Of a stretch of DNA of 64,000 nucleotides, positions 1-10,100 are shown piece by piece; position 1 is the first letter of the stretch; each line of letters opens with the position of its first letter. The stretch is from assembly GCA_900315175.1 (NCBI GenBank), contig OMYA01000006.1:19599-83598 (forward strand), written 5' to 3'. The position numbers were made by a program, and so were the translations under genes. The notes under the pieces were generated by a model. The model had not been told where the DNA came from. It searched no databases and saw only the letters and a list, made by a program, of their open reading frames with translations. The DNA comes from an uncultured Bacteroidales bacterium. Lineage in GTDB: Bacteria > Bacteroidota > Bacteroidia > Bacteroidales > F082.

Positions 1-4
1 TAAT

Positions 5-134
5 GGTAATTAGTGTTTTTATAAAAAATAGAATTAATGAAAAATTAATGTCCAATTGATGATAATTAACGTTTTTAAAAACAAACATGATTATTGAAAA
101 ATTTATGGCCAATTGATGGTAATTAATGTTTTTA
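5..134. repeat. Three tandem ~57-bp repeats upstream of lysC
   Basis: Three degenerate copies are seen directly. The core ggtaattagtgttttta near 5, gataattaacgttttta near 61 and ggtaattaatgttttta near 118 recur with 56-57 bp spacing, and ccaattgatg recurs at 52 and 109. The array ends about 20 bp before the lysC promoter. The left end may continue outside the window. Confidence 0.75.
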
Positions 135-151
135 TAACAAAAAATAATCCC

Positions 152-159
152 TATCTTTG
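152..159 (+). promoter_or_regulatory. Promoter -7 element of lysC
   Basis: TATCTTTG matches the Bacteroidetes TAnnTTTG -7 consensus exactly and lies 30 bp before the aspartate kinase start. No clear TTG -33 box is seen; AT-rich repeat sequence lies in its place. Confidence 0.75.
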
Positions 160-189
160 TGACGTTATTTTGAAAATTAGGATTTCGTC

Positions 190-1458
190 ATGATAAATCG
201 TGTTTATAAGTTCGGTGGAGCATCGGTGAAAGACGCCGGCGCCGTCAGGAATCTCAAGCATATCATTGAAAATGAAGAACGTAGCGACCTGATGCTCGTC
301 ATCTCGGCAATGGGAAAGACCACCAACGGCATCGAGAAAGCGCTCAAGGAATTTCGCGATGCCGACGGTCATCTGCCGATAGGCGCATTGAAAGACCTCA
401 TGGAATACCACGAGAAAATCATGCTCGAGCTTTTCGACAACAACGCCGAACATCCTGTGTTTGAAGCCGTTACAAATCTTTTCTTGGACTTGTATCTCAA
501 CCTTCAAGAGACAGGCTACGACTACGATTATCAGTACGACCAGACCATCAGCTTCGGCGAGATGCTGTCGACGACGATAATCTCGGCTTATCTGAACGAA
601 AACGGCATCAAAAACCAGCTTCTCGATGCACGCAATTACATCATCACCGACCACACCTTCCGCTCAGCCAACGTCGACTTCGACGAGAGCCGCCTGAGGA
701 TTCAGAAGCTGCAGGAGGAACACGACGGCACGATGTACATCACGCAGGGTTTCATAGGCTCTTCAACCAAGCCTGTGGTGACGACGACCCTCGGCCGAGA
801 AGGCTCCGACTACACTGGTGCTATCTTTGCCAACCTCTTGGACGCCAAGGAGTTATCAGTATGGAAAGACGTCGACGGAGTGCGCAACGCCGACCCGAAA
901 CGTTTCGAGCACACCGAGAAAATCCCGCACCTCTCCTACTCTGAAGCCACCGAGCTGACATTTTACGGCGCTTCAGTCTTACACCCGAAAACGACCAAAC
1001 CGCTGCAAAACAAGAACATCCCGCTGAAGGTCCGCTGTTTCCTCGACGCCTCGCTTGAGCCTACCGTCGTCGACGGCAGCGACGAGTTCATCAAATACAT
1101 CCCGTCGTTCATAGTGAAAGACAACCAGACACTTGTGACGATACGTCCGCGCGACTATTCCTTCATGAACGAACAGAACCTCGGCATCCTCTTCGCGATG
1201 CTCAACGAGCTGAACATCCACGCCAACATGATTCAGACCTCGGCATTGAACCTCTCCATCTGCTTCGACGAGAACGAACGCAAGCTCACCCAGCTCATAG
1301 CCTCCCTCGAACAGTCGTTCATCATCAGATACAACAACGGTCTGCAATTATTTACAATCCGACATTACAAAAACGGCATCGAGAAAGATTTCATCAAAGA
1401 CAAACAGGTCTTCGTGGAACAAAGAAGTAGAAGCACGCTGCAATTGGTGATTAACTAA
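190..1458 (+). CDS. lysC: Aspartate kinase (monofunctional)
   Basis: Catalyses ATP-dependent phosphorylation of L-aspartate, the first step towards lysine, threonine and methionine. The N-terminal kinase signature KFGGAS is at residues 7-12. Further kinase-family motifs are TLGREGSDYTGA near 200-211 and WKDVDG near 224, followed by LHPKTTKPL near 264. The C-terminal ~120 residues (from about 300) fit the two ACT regulatory domains. At 422 residues it is usual for a stand-alone aspartokinase; no homoserine dehydrogenase domain is fused. The ATG start follows a consensus promoter and leaves the KFGG motif at the expected distance from the N-terminus. The gene stands alone and converges with the DUF2442 gene 31 bp downstream. 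End-product control through the ACT domains is family knowledge. Confidence 0.95.
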   Translation: MINRVYKFGGASVKDAGAVRNLKHIIENEERSDLMLVISAMGKTTNGIEKALKEFRDADGHLPIGALKDLMEYHEKIMLELFDNNAEHPVFEAVTNLFLDLYLNLQETGYDYDYQYDQTISFGEMLSTTIISAYLNENGIKNQLLDARNYIITDHTFRSANVDFDESRLRIQKLQEEHDGTMYITQGFIGSSTKPVVTTTLGREGSDYTGAIFANLLDAKELSVWKDVDGVRNADPKRFEHTEKIPHLSYSEATELTFYGASVLHPKTTKPLQNKNIPLKVRCFLDASLEPTVVDGSDEFIKYIPSFIVKDNQTLVTIRPRDYSFMNEQNLGILFAMLNELNIHANMIQTSALNLSICFDENERKLTQLIASLEQSFIIRYNNGLQLFTIRHYKNGIEKDFIKDKQVFVEQRSRSTLQLVIN

Positions 1459-1489
1459 TAATCAACCTCGCAGCCTTTAATCCATTTGA

Positions 1490-1771
1490 TTAATGACTTG
1501 AAGGGTCAAGTTTTTCATAAACTACTGAATCCTCATTAACTGTGTGCTCACAATAGCCAGCATCGGCAAACATTCCCTCAAAACTTAAATCTTCATCAAT
1601 TTGAGGCCAATAGATGCCAAGATATGTTAATTGGAAATCTTCACGTTGCGCCTTGGTAGCATTAGCAAGGCGAGGCCATCTTGAAAAAGCATAGCTTGCC
1701 ACGAGACCATCCTTTGTCTCGACATAAACGTTCTTATCGTCCACCCAAACTTTTTTAACATTTTTATTCAT
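1490..1771 (-). CDS. DUF2442 domain protein
   Basis: A 93-residue cytoplasmic protein starting MNKNVKKVWVDDKNVYVETK, resembling DUF2442 proteins: an N-terminal small beta region, then a conserved block with ANATKAQREDFQL and a short acidic C-terminus. I chose the ATG at 1771 over one 12 codons upstream (1807): it sits 4 bp after the stop of the DUF4160 gene, while the longer form would overlap that gene by 32 bp. DUF4160 and DUF2442 genes are very often paired in bacteria and are sometimes listed as toxin-antitoxin-like pairs, but their function is not established. Family assignment is by recalled pattern and has not been searched. Confidence 0.75.
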   Translation of the reverse strand: MNKNVKKVWVDDKNVYVETKDGLVASYAFSRWPRLANATKAQREDFQLTYLGIYWPQIDEDLSFEGMFADAGYCEHTVNEDSVVYEKLDPSSH

Positions 1772-1775
1772 AACC

Positions 1776-2012
1776 TCATTTTTTAAAATATGATTTCCAT
1801 TTCTCAATTATCACATCTTTCTTTTCAGCAACAATTTCCTCTATTTCTTTAATCTCTTGCTTTTTAAAACCTTTGCAATTCACCTGTTCAATTGGTTCTA
1901 CATTATATTTTGCAATACAATTGTCCTTTTCAACATGTACATGAATCGGTTCATGATCATCCGAATAAAACATGAAACGATAACCTTTTATATAAAAAAC
2001 GGTTGGCTTAAT
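1776..2012 (-). CDS. DUF4160 domain protein, start codon uncertain
   Basis: The sure part runs from the ATG at 1973 (65 residues) and carries the family hallmark HEPIHVHVEKDN followed by a Lys-rich helical C-terminus ending KWKSYFKK. In frame upstream of that ATG lie codons for PTVFYIKGYRF, which match the usual DUF4160 N-terminus (PTV-x-RI-x-GYRF). No ATG, GTG or TTG precedes them before the stop at 2019-2021; only ATT (2010-2012) could start there. So either a rare AUU start is used, or the original start was lost and translation begins at the internal ATG. A consensus promoter element 26 bp upstream (2038-2045) would give a transcript that includes the upstream codons. It is paired with the DUF2442 gene. 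Confidence 0.7.
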   Translation of the reverse strand: MKPTVFYIKGYRFMFYSDDHEPIHVHVEKDNCIAKYNVEPIEQVNCKGFKKQEIKEIEEIVAEKKDVIIEKWKSYFKK

Positions 2013-2037
2013 TAATTTTTAGTCCCTATTACAACTG

Positions 2038-2045
2038 CAAAAATA
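2038..2045 (-). promoter_or_regulatory. Promoter -7 element of the DUF4160/DUF2442 pair
   Basis: TATTTTTG on the minus strand is an exact TAnnTTTG match. The predicted transcript start near 2031 leaves about 20 nt before the possible ATT start at 2012. Confidence 0.6.
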
Positions 2046-2085
2046 ATAAAACTTTTTGTAAATAGAAACTTTATTGTAAAAAAAA

Positions 2086-2112
2086 TTGGGACGCCGCCCG
2101 CGACGTCCCTAC
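2086..2112. repeat. Palindromic GGGACG...CGTCCC element
   Basis: Arms GGGACG (2088-2093) and CGTCCC (2104-2109) enclose a GC-rich loop. It is similar to the GAGACGCC hairpins at 22214-22243 and 59080-59110. It lies 54-80 bp beyond the PFK stop codon and could act as its terminator. Confidence 0.6.
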
Positions 2113-2118
2113 AAATAT

Positions 2119-2160
2119 CTTGTAAATCATGTTTATCCTGTCTGAATAACAATCCTGTCA
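2119..2160. repeat. Dispersed ATCCTGTC repeat, copy 1
   Basis: The segment 2119-2143 (cttgtaaatc...atcctgtct) matches 24551-24575 at 23 of 25 positions. A second ATCCTGTCA follows at 2152-2160. The element abuts the 3' end of the PFK gene, as the other copy lies beside the 3' ends of glyA and the cyclo-ligase gene. Confidence 0.65.
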
Positions 2161-2165
2161 GAGAA

Positions 2166-3392
2166 TTATTCCGCCCAGTTCAGAATCTTCCTGAAATCGT
2201 ATTCTTCAGGGTTTTCAACGAATTTCTTCGCTCCTTCGTAGTCGGCTGGGGTGATGTACTGCATGCAGTGGTTGAACACCAGTTTCGCCTTCTCGCCCTG
2301 CATGTTCACGAGACGTGGTTTCACCTTGCCGTTCTCGTCTTCCACATCTTTCAGATACAGCGGGCTGACTTGGCCCTTAGGGTCAGCGGTGACCATGGCG
2401 CCTGTGATGCCTTGGTCGAACAGCTTCTTCACACCATAGCCGAGAATTGAACAATATTGAAGGTCGAAAGCACATGGGTCGACACAGCGGATTTCATAGC
2501 CTACTTCCACCGGACGGCTCTTGATACCAAGACCCAACATTATCAGACGCTGCTGCAGCAACATATTGAAAATGTGAGCCTTGCTGACGTTGCCGAGTTC
2601 CGGATGTCCGTGTTCATCGTAGGTGAAGTTCACGCCCGAGTTGTGAATCTCCTCATCAGTCATGAAGTGGAACACACCTTCCGAAACGCTCGCCACACCA
2701 TAATTGATGCCCAGCATCTTACGTTTGATCATAGAGCTGATGATAAGCCTCATAATCTTGTCGAATGTGACCTCTGTCTTATAGAACATCTCCGGGATGA
2801 TAATCATCGGGTAATGGCAGGCATAGCCCATGCCGAATGCGAGGTGACCTGCTTCACGGCCCATGGCTGACACCACAAACCAGTTGCCGCTGGTGCGAGC
2901 GTCCTCGTAAACGGTCTGTAAAATCTTCACACCAGCTTCCTTAGCTGAATAATATCCGAATGTAGGGCTGCCTTCAGGCAACGGAAGGTCGTTGTCGATG
3001 GTCTTCGGCACATGGATGTTCTGAACGTGTACATTGTTTTTCATCAAGAACTTGGAGATGCGGTTCGCAGTCGAGGCGGTGTCATCGCCACCTATTGTCA
3101 CCAGGAGGTTCACATCATTTTTCACGAAGAAATCAACGTTAAACTCCTCGTCTTTCGGTTTATAACGGCTCATCTGCAGTGCCGAGCCACCCATTTTCAT
3201 GATTTGGTCGGCGTAAATAAAGTCAATATCGACCGTCCTCGGATTAGGTTTGAACAGGTTTTTATAACCCTCATGGAGTCCTATCACGCGGAACCCGTCG
3301 TTTAAAAATGTTTTCGCCACAGTGGCCACCACCGTGTTGATGCCTGGTGCCGGACCACCGCCGGCGAGAATAACGATTGATTTCATATTCAC
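2166..3392 (-). CDS. pfp: Pyrophosphate-type 6-phosphofructokinase
   Basis: Phosphorylates fructose 6-phosphate in glycolysis. The glycine-rich GGGPAPG is at residues 11-17. Two sites decide the phosphoryl donor in this superfamily: GGDDT (101-105) has Asp where ATP-PFKs have Gly, and PKTIDND (129-135) has Lys where ATP-PFKs have Gly. Both point to pyrophosphate rather than ATP. YEDARTSGNW and AMGREAGHLA further on are substrate-site motifs. The 408-residue length suits short PPi-PFKs. The start could be Met1 or Met3 (3386). The 5' leader is about 95 nt and contains a dispersed palindrome (3438-3467) downstream of two overlapping promoter elements. The reversible PPi reaction fits an anaerobe and agrees with the PFOR gene in this window. 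Confidence 0.9.
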   Translation of the reverse strand: MNMKSIVILAGGGPAPGINTVVATVAKTFLNDGFRVIGLHEGYKNLFKPNPRTVDIDFIYADQIMKMGGSALQMSRYKPKDEEFNVDFFVKNDVNLLVTIGGDDTASTANRISKFLMKNNVHVQNIHVPKTIDNDLPLPEGSPTFGYYSAKEAGVKILQTVYEDARTSGNWFVVSAMGREAGHLAFGMGYACHYPMIIIPEMFYKTEVTFDKIMRLIISSMIKRKMLGINYGVASVSEGVFHFMTDEEIHNSGVNFTYDEHGHPELGNVSKAHIFNMLLQQRLIMLGLGIKSRPVEVGYEIRCVDPCAFDLQYCSILGYGVKKLFDQGITGAMVTADPKGQVSPLYLKDVEDENGKVKPRLVNMQGEKAKLVFNHCMQYITPADYEGAKKFVENPEEYDFRKILNWAE

Positions 3393-3437
3393 TTAATTTG
3401 ATAATTCAATATTTAAAGATTCAAAATTCTATTTTTA

Positions 3438-3467
3438 GTTTCCTCGCACTATGTGCTCGAAATGACA
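3438..3467. repeat. TTTC...GAAATGAC dispersed repeat, copy 1
   Basis: gtttcctcgc ... tcgaaatgaca, with a small GCAC-TAT-GTGC hairpin in the middle. It shares the TTTC left end and CGAAATGAC right end with copies at 23919, 27028, 54708, 55275 and 56356. Here it lies in the predicted leader of the PFK mRNA. Confidence 0.55.
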
Positions 3468-3493
3468 ATGGAGGAATCTTATTTTAATCTTTG

Positions 3494-3509
3494 CAAAGTT
3501 ACAAAAATA
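3494..3509 (-). promoter_or_regulatory. Two adjacent -7 elements upstream of pfp
   Basis: On the minus strand TATTTTTG (3502-3509) and TAACTTTG (3494-3501) both match TAnnTTTG exactly, in tandem. Either could place the PFK transcript start about 90-100 nt before the start codon. Confidence 0.6.
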
Positions 3510-3558
3510 CTTTTAAAAACAAACAAAAAATATTCCTTTTTCGTACCGAAATTTTTAT

Positions 3559-3566
3559 TATTTTTG
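3559..3566 (+). promoter_or_regulatory. Promoter -7 element of ruvA
   Basis: TATTTTTG, an exact match, 31 bp upstream of the ruvA ATG. It probably drives ruvA-sprA. Confidence 0.65.
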
Positions 3567-3597
3567 CAAGTTATTAAGATAATGAGTAATATTTGAC

Positions 3598-4182
3598 ATG
3601 TATAGTTTCATTTCGGGAACCGTTGTTGAGAAGAATCCTACTTACGTAGTGCTTGATAATCAAGGAATTGGATATTTTATTAACATCACCTTGAACACTT
3701 TCACTGCGATTGGCGAGCAGCAGCACGTGAAGTTGTTTGTGCATCTCGCTATACGTGAAGACGCACATACTCTGTACGGATTCTACACCGAGAGCGAACG
3801 GGAGCTGTTCCTCCAGCTCATCACGGTGTCGGGAGTGGGATGCAACACCGCCCGCCTCATATTGTCGTCGATGACAGTGAGCGAGGCAGTGGACGCCATC
3901 GCCACCAACAATATCCGGATGATTCAGGGAGTGAAAGGCATTGGCGCGAAGACAGCACAACGCATCGTCGTCGACCTCCACGACAAGGTCGGCAAGCTCG
4001 AGGCGGGCGGTGACGAAATTTCACAGGTCGGACACAATACATTGAAAGATGAAGCGTTATCTGCATTAATGGTCTTAGGCTTCAACAAGACGAGTATCGA
4101 GAAAACCCTCGACAAACTCCTCAAACAGATGGACAACCCGTCGGTGGAGGATCTCATCAAGGAATCACTTAGACTTTTGTAA
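3598..4182 (+). CDS. ruvA: Holliday junction branch migration protein RuvA
   Basis: DNA-binding subunit of the RuvAB branch migration complex; tetramers hold the Holliday junction while RuvB hexamers pump DNA. The N-terminal OB-fold domain (about 1-65) opens with MYSFISGTVVEKNPTYVVLD, close to the family's usual start. Two helix-hairpin-helix motifs are visible: LITVSGVGCNTA (about 73-84) and IQGVKGIGAKTAQRI (about 108-122). The C-terminal ~45 residues (EALSALMVLGFNKTSIEKTL) are the flexible domain III that contacts RuvB. Length 194 is typical. The partner ruvB lies 30 kb away (34300), so the subunits are not in one operon here. sprA starts 10 bp after its stop, a linkage known across Bacteroidota. 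Confidence 0.97.
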   Translation: MYSFISGTVVEKNPTYVVLDNQGIGYFINITLNTFTAIGEQQHVKLFVHLAIREDAHTLYGFYTESERELFLQLITVSGVGCNTARLILSSMTVSEAVDAIATNNIRMIQGVKGIGAKTAQRIVVDLHDKVGKLEAGGDEISQVGHNTLKDEALSALMVLGFNKTSIEKTLDKLLKQMDNPSVEDLIKESLRLL

Positions 4183-4192
4183 TTAAAATAGT

Positions 4193-7100
4193 ATGATTAT
4201 CAGGAAGTTAATATACATTCTAACATTATTACTGGTCTGCCTCAGCTACAACGCCAACGCGCAGAGCAACGACGACCCTTTTGGACAGGGCGAGCAAACT
4301 GGCATACAGCTTAAAGATCCTGATAACATCACCCGCACCATAGAATATGACCCGATAACCGGACAATATGTCTTCGTCAGCAAAATAGGCGACTTCACCT
4401 ACCGCGAGCCGTATATCATGACGCAAGACCAGTATTCCGATTTCGTACAGAAAAAAGCCATTAATGATTACTGGAAAGACCGTCGTGAGTCGGCAATGGG
4501 CAGCAGCAACGGCAACTCGCTGATACCTCCCATCTATGTGGGCGGCAAGGTCTTCGACAAGATTTTCGGCAGCAACACCATCGACATCAAGCTGCAAGGT
4601 TCCGCTGACGTGACATTCGGCGTTAAATACCAACGCCGACGCGACCCATCACTCACCGTGGCACAACAGAGAACCACAAACTTCGACTTCACAGAGAACA
4701 TACAGCTCAGCGCCTCCGCAAAAATCGGCGAGAAAATCCAGTTTAAGATGAGCTACAACACCAAGACACAGTTCTCTTTTGAAAACAAGTTCACCCTGAA
4801 ATACGAAGGCGACGAAGACGACATCCTGCAACTCATCGAGGCTGGTAACGTCAGCATGCCTCTGCAAAGCACCTTGATCACCGGCACCCAATCGCTTTTC
4901 GGTTTTAAAACCAAACTGAAATTCGGTAAAACGACTGTCACCGCCATTGCCTCATATCAGGACAGCGAGACACAAAACATCGCTGTGAGCGGCGGCGCAC
5001 TGACACAGGACTTCTCTCTCGAGGCCATCGACTACGAAGAGAACCGCCACTTCTTCCTCAGCCAGTATTTCCGCGATAACTATGAAGCGGCACTCGCAAC
5101 ACTGCCGACAGTGACATCCGACATCAACATCACCAAGATAGAGGTGTGGGTCACAAACACCAACTCAAACTTCGACGACTGCCGTAACATAGTGGCATTC
5201 ACCGACTTAGGCGAAGGCTCTGAAGAATGGATTTACAACGACGACAAGGTACATCCGAACATATATTCAGGTCCCCTATACCCCGACAACTCAGCCAACG
5301 ACCTTGTCCAAAACATGGACACGACACAAATCCGCAACCTCAACACAGTGACATCATACCTCACCGGAATGGGTTACACCTCCGGTCGTGACTTCGAAAA
5401 AATTCAGAAAGCGAGAAAACTGAGCGCCAACGAATACACCGTGAACCGCAAACTGGGTTTCATCACGCTGAATATCACGCTCAACTCAAACCAGACTCTT
5501 GCCGTCGCCTACCAATACACCGTCATCGGTCAAGACGGTGTGTTCCAAGTCGGTGAATTCTCCGACCAAGGCATCCAGGAGCCTAACCTCTTGACGGCCA
5601 AGATGTTGAAGAGTACCACCGTCAACACCAAGATGCCAATGTGGGACCTTATGATGAAGAACGTCTACAACATCCGCGCCTATCAGGTTGCTTCGACAAA
5701 CTTCATGATGAACATCCTCTATCTCGGCAATGAAAACGGCGTCGCGACAGGTTACTTTGCCGACGCACCAGACAACATTCGTGAGTACTCATTGTTGAAC
5801 CTCATGGGCATGGACCGTTTGAACAGTCAAAACAACCCTATCGAAGGCGGTGATGGCATGTTCGACTTTGTGAACGGTGCTGCCACCAACGGAGGTACTA
5901 TCAACGCGTCGACGGGACGCATCTATTTCACTGTGCTGGAGCCTTTCGGAAGCCAGATCAGAGAAAAGATTTTCCCGCATAACCCGGAGTTAGCCGAGAA
6001 ATACGCCTACGACTCTTTGTATACTATGACGAAAGTCATGGCGCAGCAATATACCGACAAGAACAAATACCGTTTGGAAGGACGCTACACCTCATCGTCG
6101 GGCAGCGAGATCAACCTCAACGCGCTCAACGTGCAGCCCGGTTCTGTCCGTGTGACGGCAGGCGGCATCCCATTGGTGGAAAACGTCGATTACACCGTTG
6201 ACTACACTCTCGGACGCGTGACGATTCTTAATGAGGCTCTCCTCAATTCGGGAACCACAATCAACGTGTCACTCGAGAACAACACGGCGTTGTCGACGAT
6301 TAGGAAGACGTTTCTCGGGGCGCGTGTGGAACATGAGATCAACCCGACATTCATCGTAGGTGGTACCATCCTCCATCTGAGCGAACGCGCTTACACCACG
6401 AAAGTGAATTACAACGATGAGCCTATCTCCAACACCATCTACGGATTCGACATCAACTATCAGACTGAGTCACAATGGCTTACCGACGTGCTCGACAAGT
6501 TGCCTCTTTACGAGACGAAGACCATGTCGCGTGTGACGGTGTCGGGAGAGTTCGCGCGTTTCATCCAGGGCATCAACAAGAGCAGCCAGCAGACCGGGAC
6601 ATCGTACATCGACGACTTCGAGGGAGCGAAATCGACCATCGACATGCACCAGTGGAACTTCTGGCATCTCGCCAGCACCCCTCAAAACCAAAGCCACCTC
6701 TTCCCTGAAGGAAGCTCAAGCGGCCTCGACAACGGCAAAAACCGCGCAAAACTCGCATGGTACACCATCGACCAGTCGGTGTTCTACGACAGATACGGCA
6801 ACCTCCTGCCACCAAACATCACTAACGAAGAGCTGTCAGACAACCGCGTGCGTCAGGTGTTGCTCACCGAAGTTTATCCTAACAAAGACATCCAGGCAGG
6901 TACCTCAACCAACATGTCGGTACTCAACCTCGCATATTACCCGAAAGACCGTGGCCCTTACAACTACGACACCGACAATCTTAACGAAGACGGCACCTTC
7001 ACCAACCCTGAAGACAGATGGGGCGGTATCATGCGCGCTATCGAGTCGTCGGACTTCAACTCCACTAACGTGGAATATATAGAGTTCTGGATGATGGACC

Positions 7101-10100
7101 CCTTCTATGAAGGTCAGGACCAGACGAATATCGGTCAGCTGTATTTCAACCTCGGCGACATCTCCGAAGATATCCTTCGCGACGGACGTAAATCGTATGA
7201 GCACGGATTGCCGACCACCTCTACCGTAGAGAACGTCGACACCACCGTTTGGGGCCGTGTGCCATCGCTGCAAGCCCTCGTCAATGCATTCAACTCTGAC
7301 CCCGATTCACGTAAATACCAGGATATCGGTTACGACGGTTTGCAAGACGACGACGAGCGCTCGTTCTACTCTGACTTCCTTCAGACAATGAGAACCAAGG
7401 TCAATGCGGCAGCTTACAGCAAACTCAGCGACGACCCGTCATCCGATAATTACCATTATTTCCGCGGAAGCGACTACGACAGCGACCCTGTTTATTCAAG
7501 CATCCTCGAACGTTATAAGAGATATAACGGCAACGAAGGCAACTCCCCTTCCGAGACAGAATATACCGAAGACTACACCACAAACAACAGCACACTTCCT
7601 GACCAGGAAGATATCAACGGCGACAACACTCTTAGCGAGTCGGAAAACTACTACCAGTATGTCATCGAACTCGACCCGAGCAAGATGCGCACATCCGGAC
7701 AGAACTTCATCTCCGACATCCGTGAGGCTGTTGTTCAGGTCGCCAACGGGACGACACAGAGGGTGAAATGGTATCAGTTCCGCATCCCTGTGCGCGAGCC
7801 AAGTCGCGTGATAGGCAACATCGAAGGCTTCAGCTCCATCCGTTTCATGCGTATGTTCATGAAAGGCTTCAAGAGCGACATCGTGTTGCGTTTCGCCACC
7901 CTCGACCTCGTGAGAGGCGAATGGCGCACCTATACCAATGCCATCCAAGCCCCAGGCGAATACCAGCCCGGTGACCAGACCAACCACACCGTGTTCGAGA
8001 TGTCGGCTGTCAATGTGGAAGAAAACAGCGGCCGCCGTCCTGTACCTTACTGCATCCCTCCAGGAATCGAACAGGAAGTTTACACCGGCGCCACATCAAC
8101 AGTGCGTCAGAATGAGCAGGCACTGCAACTCACAGTTAAGAACCTCGTCGACGGCGACGCCCGAGGCGTTTATAAGACCACCGAATTCGACTTCCGCTTC
8201 TATAAGAAACTGAAGATGTTCGTACACGCCGAGAGCTTCTCCGACACCGACCCGGTACTCGACAACGAAGTAACGGCATTCATCCGATTCGGCTCCGACC
8301 TCACCGACAACTACTACGAATATGAGGTGCCTCTGAAGATGACACCATGGGGCACGTCGATAACCGACGAATACGGCATCTGGCCTGAATCAAACAACTT
8401 TGAGATCGAATTCGAAAAGGTGGTGAACGTAAAATCCAACCGTAACACCGCTATCGCCAACGGCAACACCGAGATAAAAGTCAACAGACTTTACGTCGAA
8501 CATGACGGCAAGAACATCATAAAAGTGCTGGGTAACCCTACTATCAGCGAGGTGCGCTCCATGATGATCGGTATCAGAAACCCGAAAGTTGATGGCGAAG
8601 TGCCACAAGACAAGAGCGTCGTGGTTTGGGTCAACGAGCTACGTATGACAGACCTCACCAGCGACGGAGGTTACGCTGCCACAGGACGTGTCGAGGCATA
8701 CCTTGCAGACCTCGGCCGCGTGACGGTGGCTGGTTCATACAAATCGTCAGGATACGGCTCACTCGAGACCAAAATCACACAAAACGACCTTCGCTCACAA
8801 CGTTATTACAGCGTGGCTGCCGACCTTGACCTCGGCAAGTTCATGGCTCCGGAAAAAAGCGGCATGACCGTGCCTGTCCACATCGACCATAACAACACCA
8901 CCATCACCCCCGAATACAATCCTCTCGACCCTGATGTGAAACTCAAGAGGTCGCTGCAAGACCTCGACAGTCACGGAAAAGACTCGCTCAACGCCCTGGC
9001 ACGCGACGTGACGACACAGACCAACTTCAACGTCACCAACATGCACAAAAACCGCGTCGGCTCGAAGAAACCGCATTTCTGGGATGTTGAGAACCTTAAC
9101 GCCTCATACGCATACACCAACCAAGAGCAGTCAACACCTGACTTGGAATACAACCGCCAGAAATCACATCGCGGCGGTATAGGATACACTTACACCACCA
9201 GCGCGAAACCATGGACCCCGTTCGCAAAGAAGAAATGGGCATCATCGTCGTACATGCAGCTGTTCAAGGACTTCAACCTCTATTATCTGCCAAAGAGCTT
9301 CTCGTTCAATACCGAGATGTTCCGACAAACCCACACTCAAAAGATGCGTAACAAGTCAACAGGATTGGTACTCCTGAAAGAAACGACAGCCAAGACATGG
9401 GACTGGACTCGTAACTACGACTTCCGTTATGATATCACGAAGAACCTCAACTTCACATACAACGCCTCCACACAGGCTTACATCTATGAGCCTGCCGGCA
9501 ACCCGGAGCGTGACAGCGACGAATGGAAGGCTAACAGAGACACGGTGCGTGACGAGCTCATGAGATTCGGTTCCATCTCCCGCTTCAACCAGACAGTGAA
9601 ATTGAACTACACCATACCTATTAATAAACTGCCATTCTGCGACTGGCTCGGTTCGACAATCAACTACACAGGCAACTACCGATGGATCGCCAATTCGCGT
9701 TACACTCAGGTGCGTCAGGGTAATACCATCGAAAACGATAACAACGTCCAGTTTACAGTATCTGCCGACATGACAAAACTGTATAACCGTTCGACATATC
9801 TCAAAAACCTCCTGTCGCCTCGTCGTGCCCCGAACAACAAAGGCAGAAGCAGGGAACAGAGCAACGACTCCGTCCAGAAGAAAGAATCGGTAAATATCGG
9901 CAAAGCCATAGCCGACAACACCTTACGTATCTTATTCAGCGTGAAAAAGATAACATTCACCTACGCCAAGAATAATGGTGTCAGCTTGCCGGGCTTCATG
10001 ACCGAGCCTAGCATGCTCGGTATGGACTATGCATGGGCACCTGGATTAGGCTTCGTCGTAGGACAAAACGACCATATACTCAACACCGCCATCAACAAGG

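Noticed and set aside
1490..2012. A proven toxin-antitoxin system
   Set aside because: DUF4160/DUF2442 pairs are often listed as such, but nothing in the sequence shows toxicity or neutralisation, so I only name the domains.
2457..2870. 137-residue plus-strand ORF opposite PFK
   Set aside because: Antisense shadow of the conserved PFK coding sequence, no promoter and no recognisable domain.
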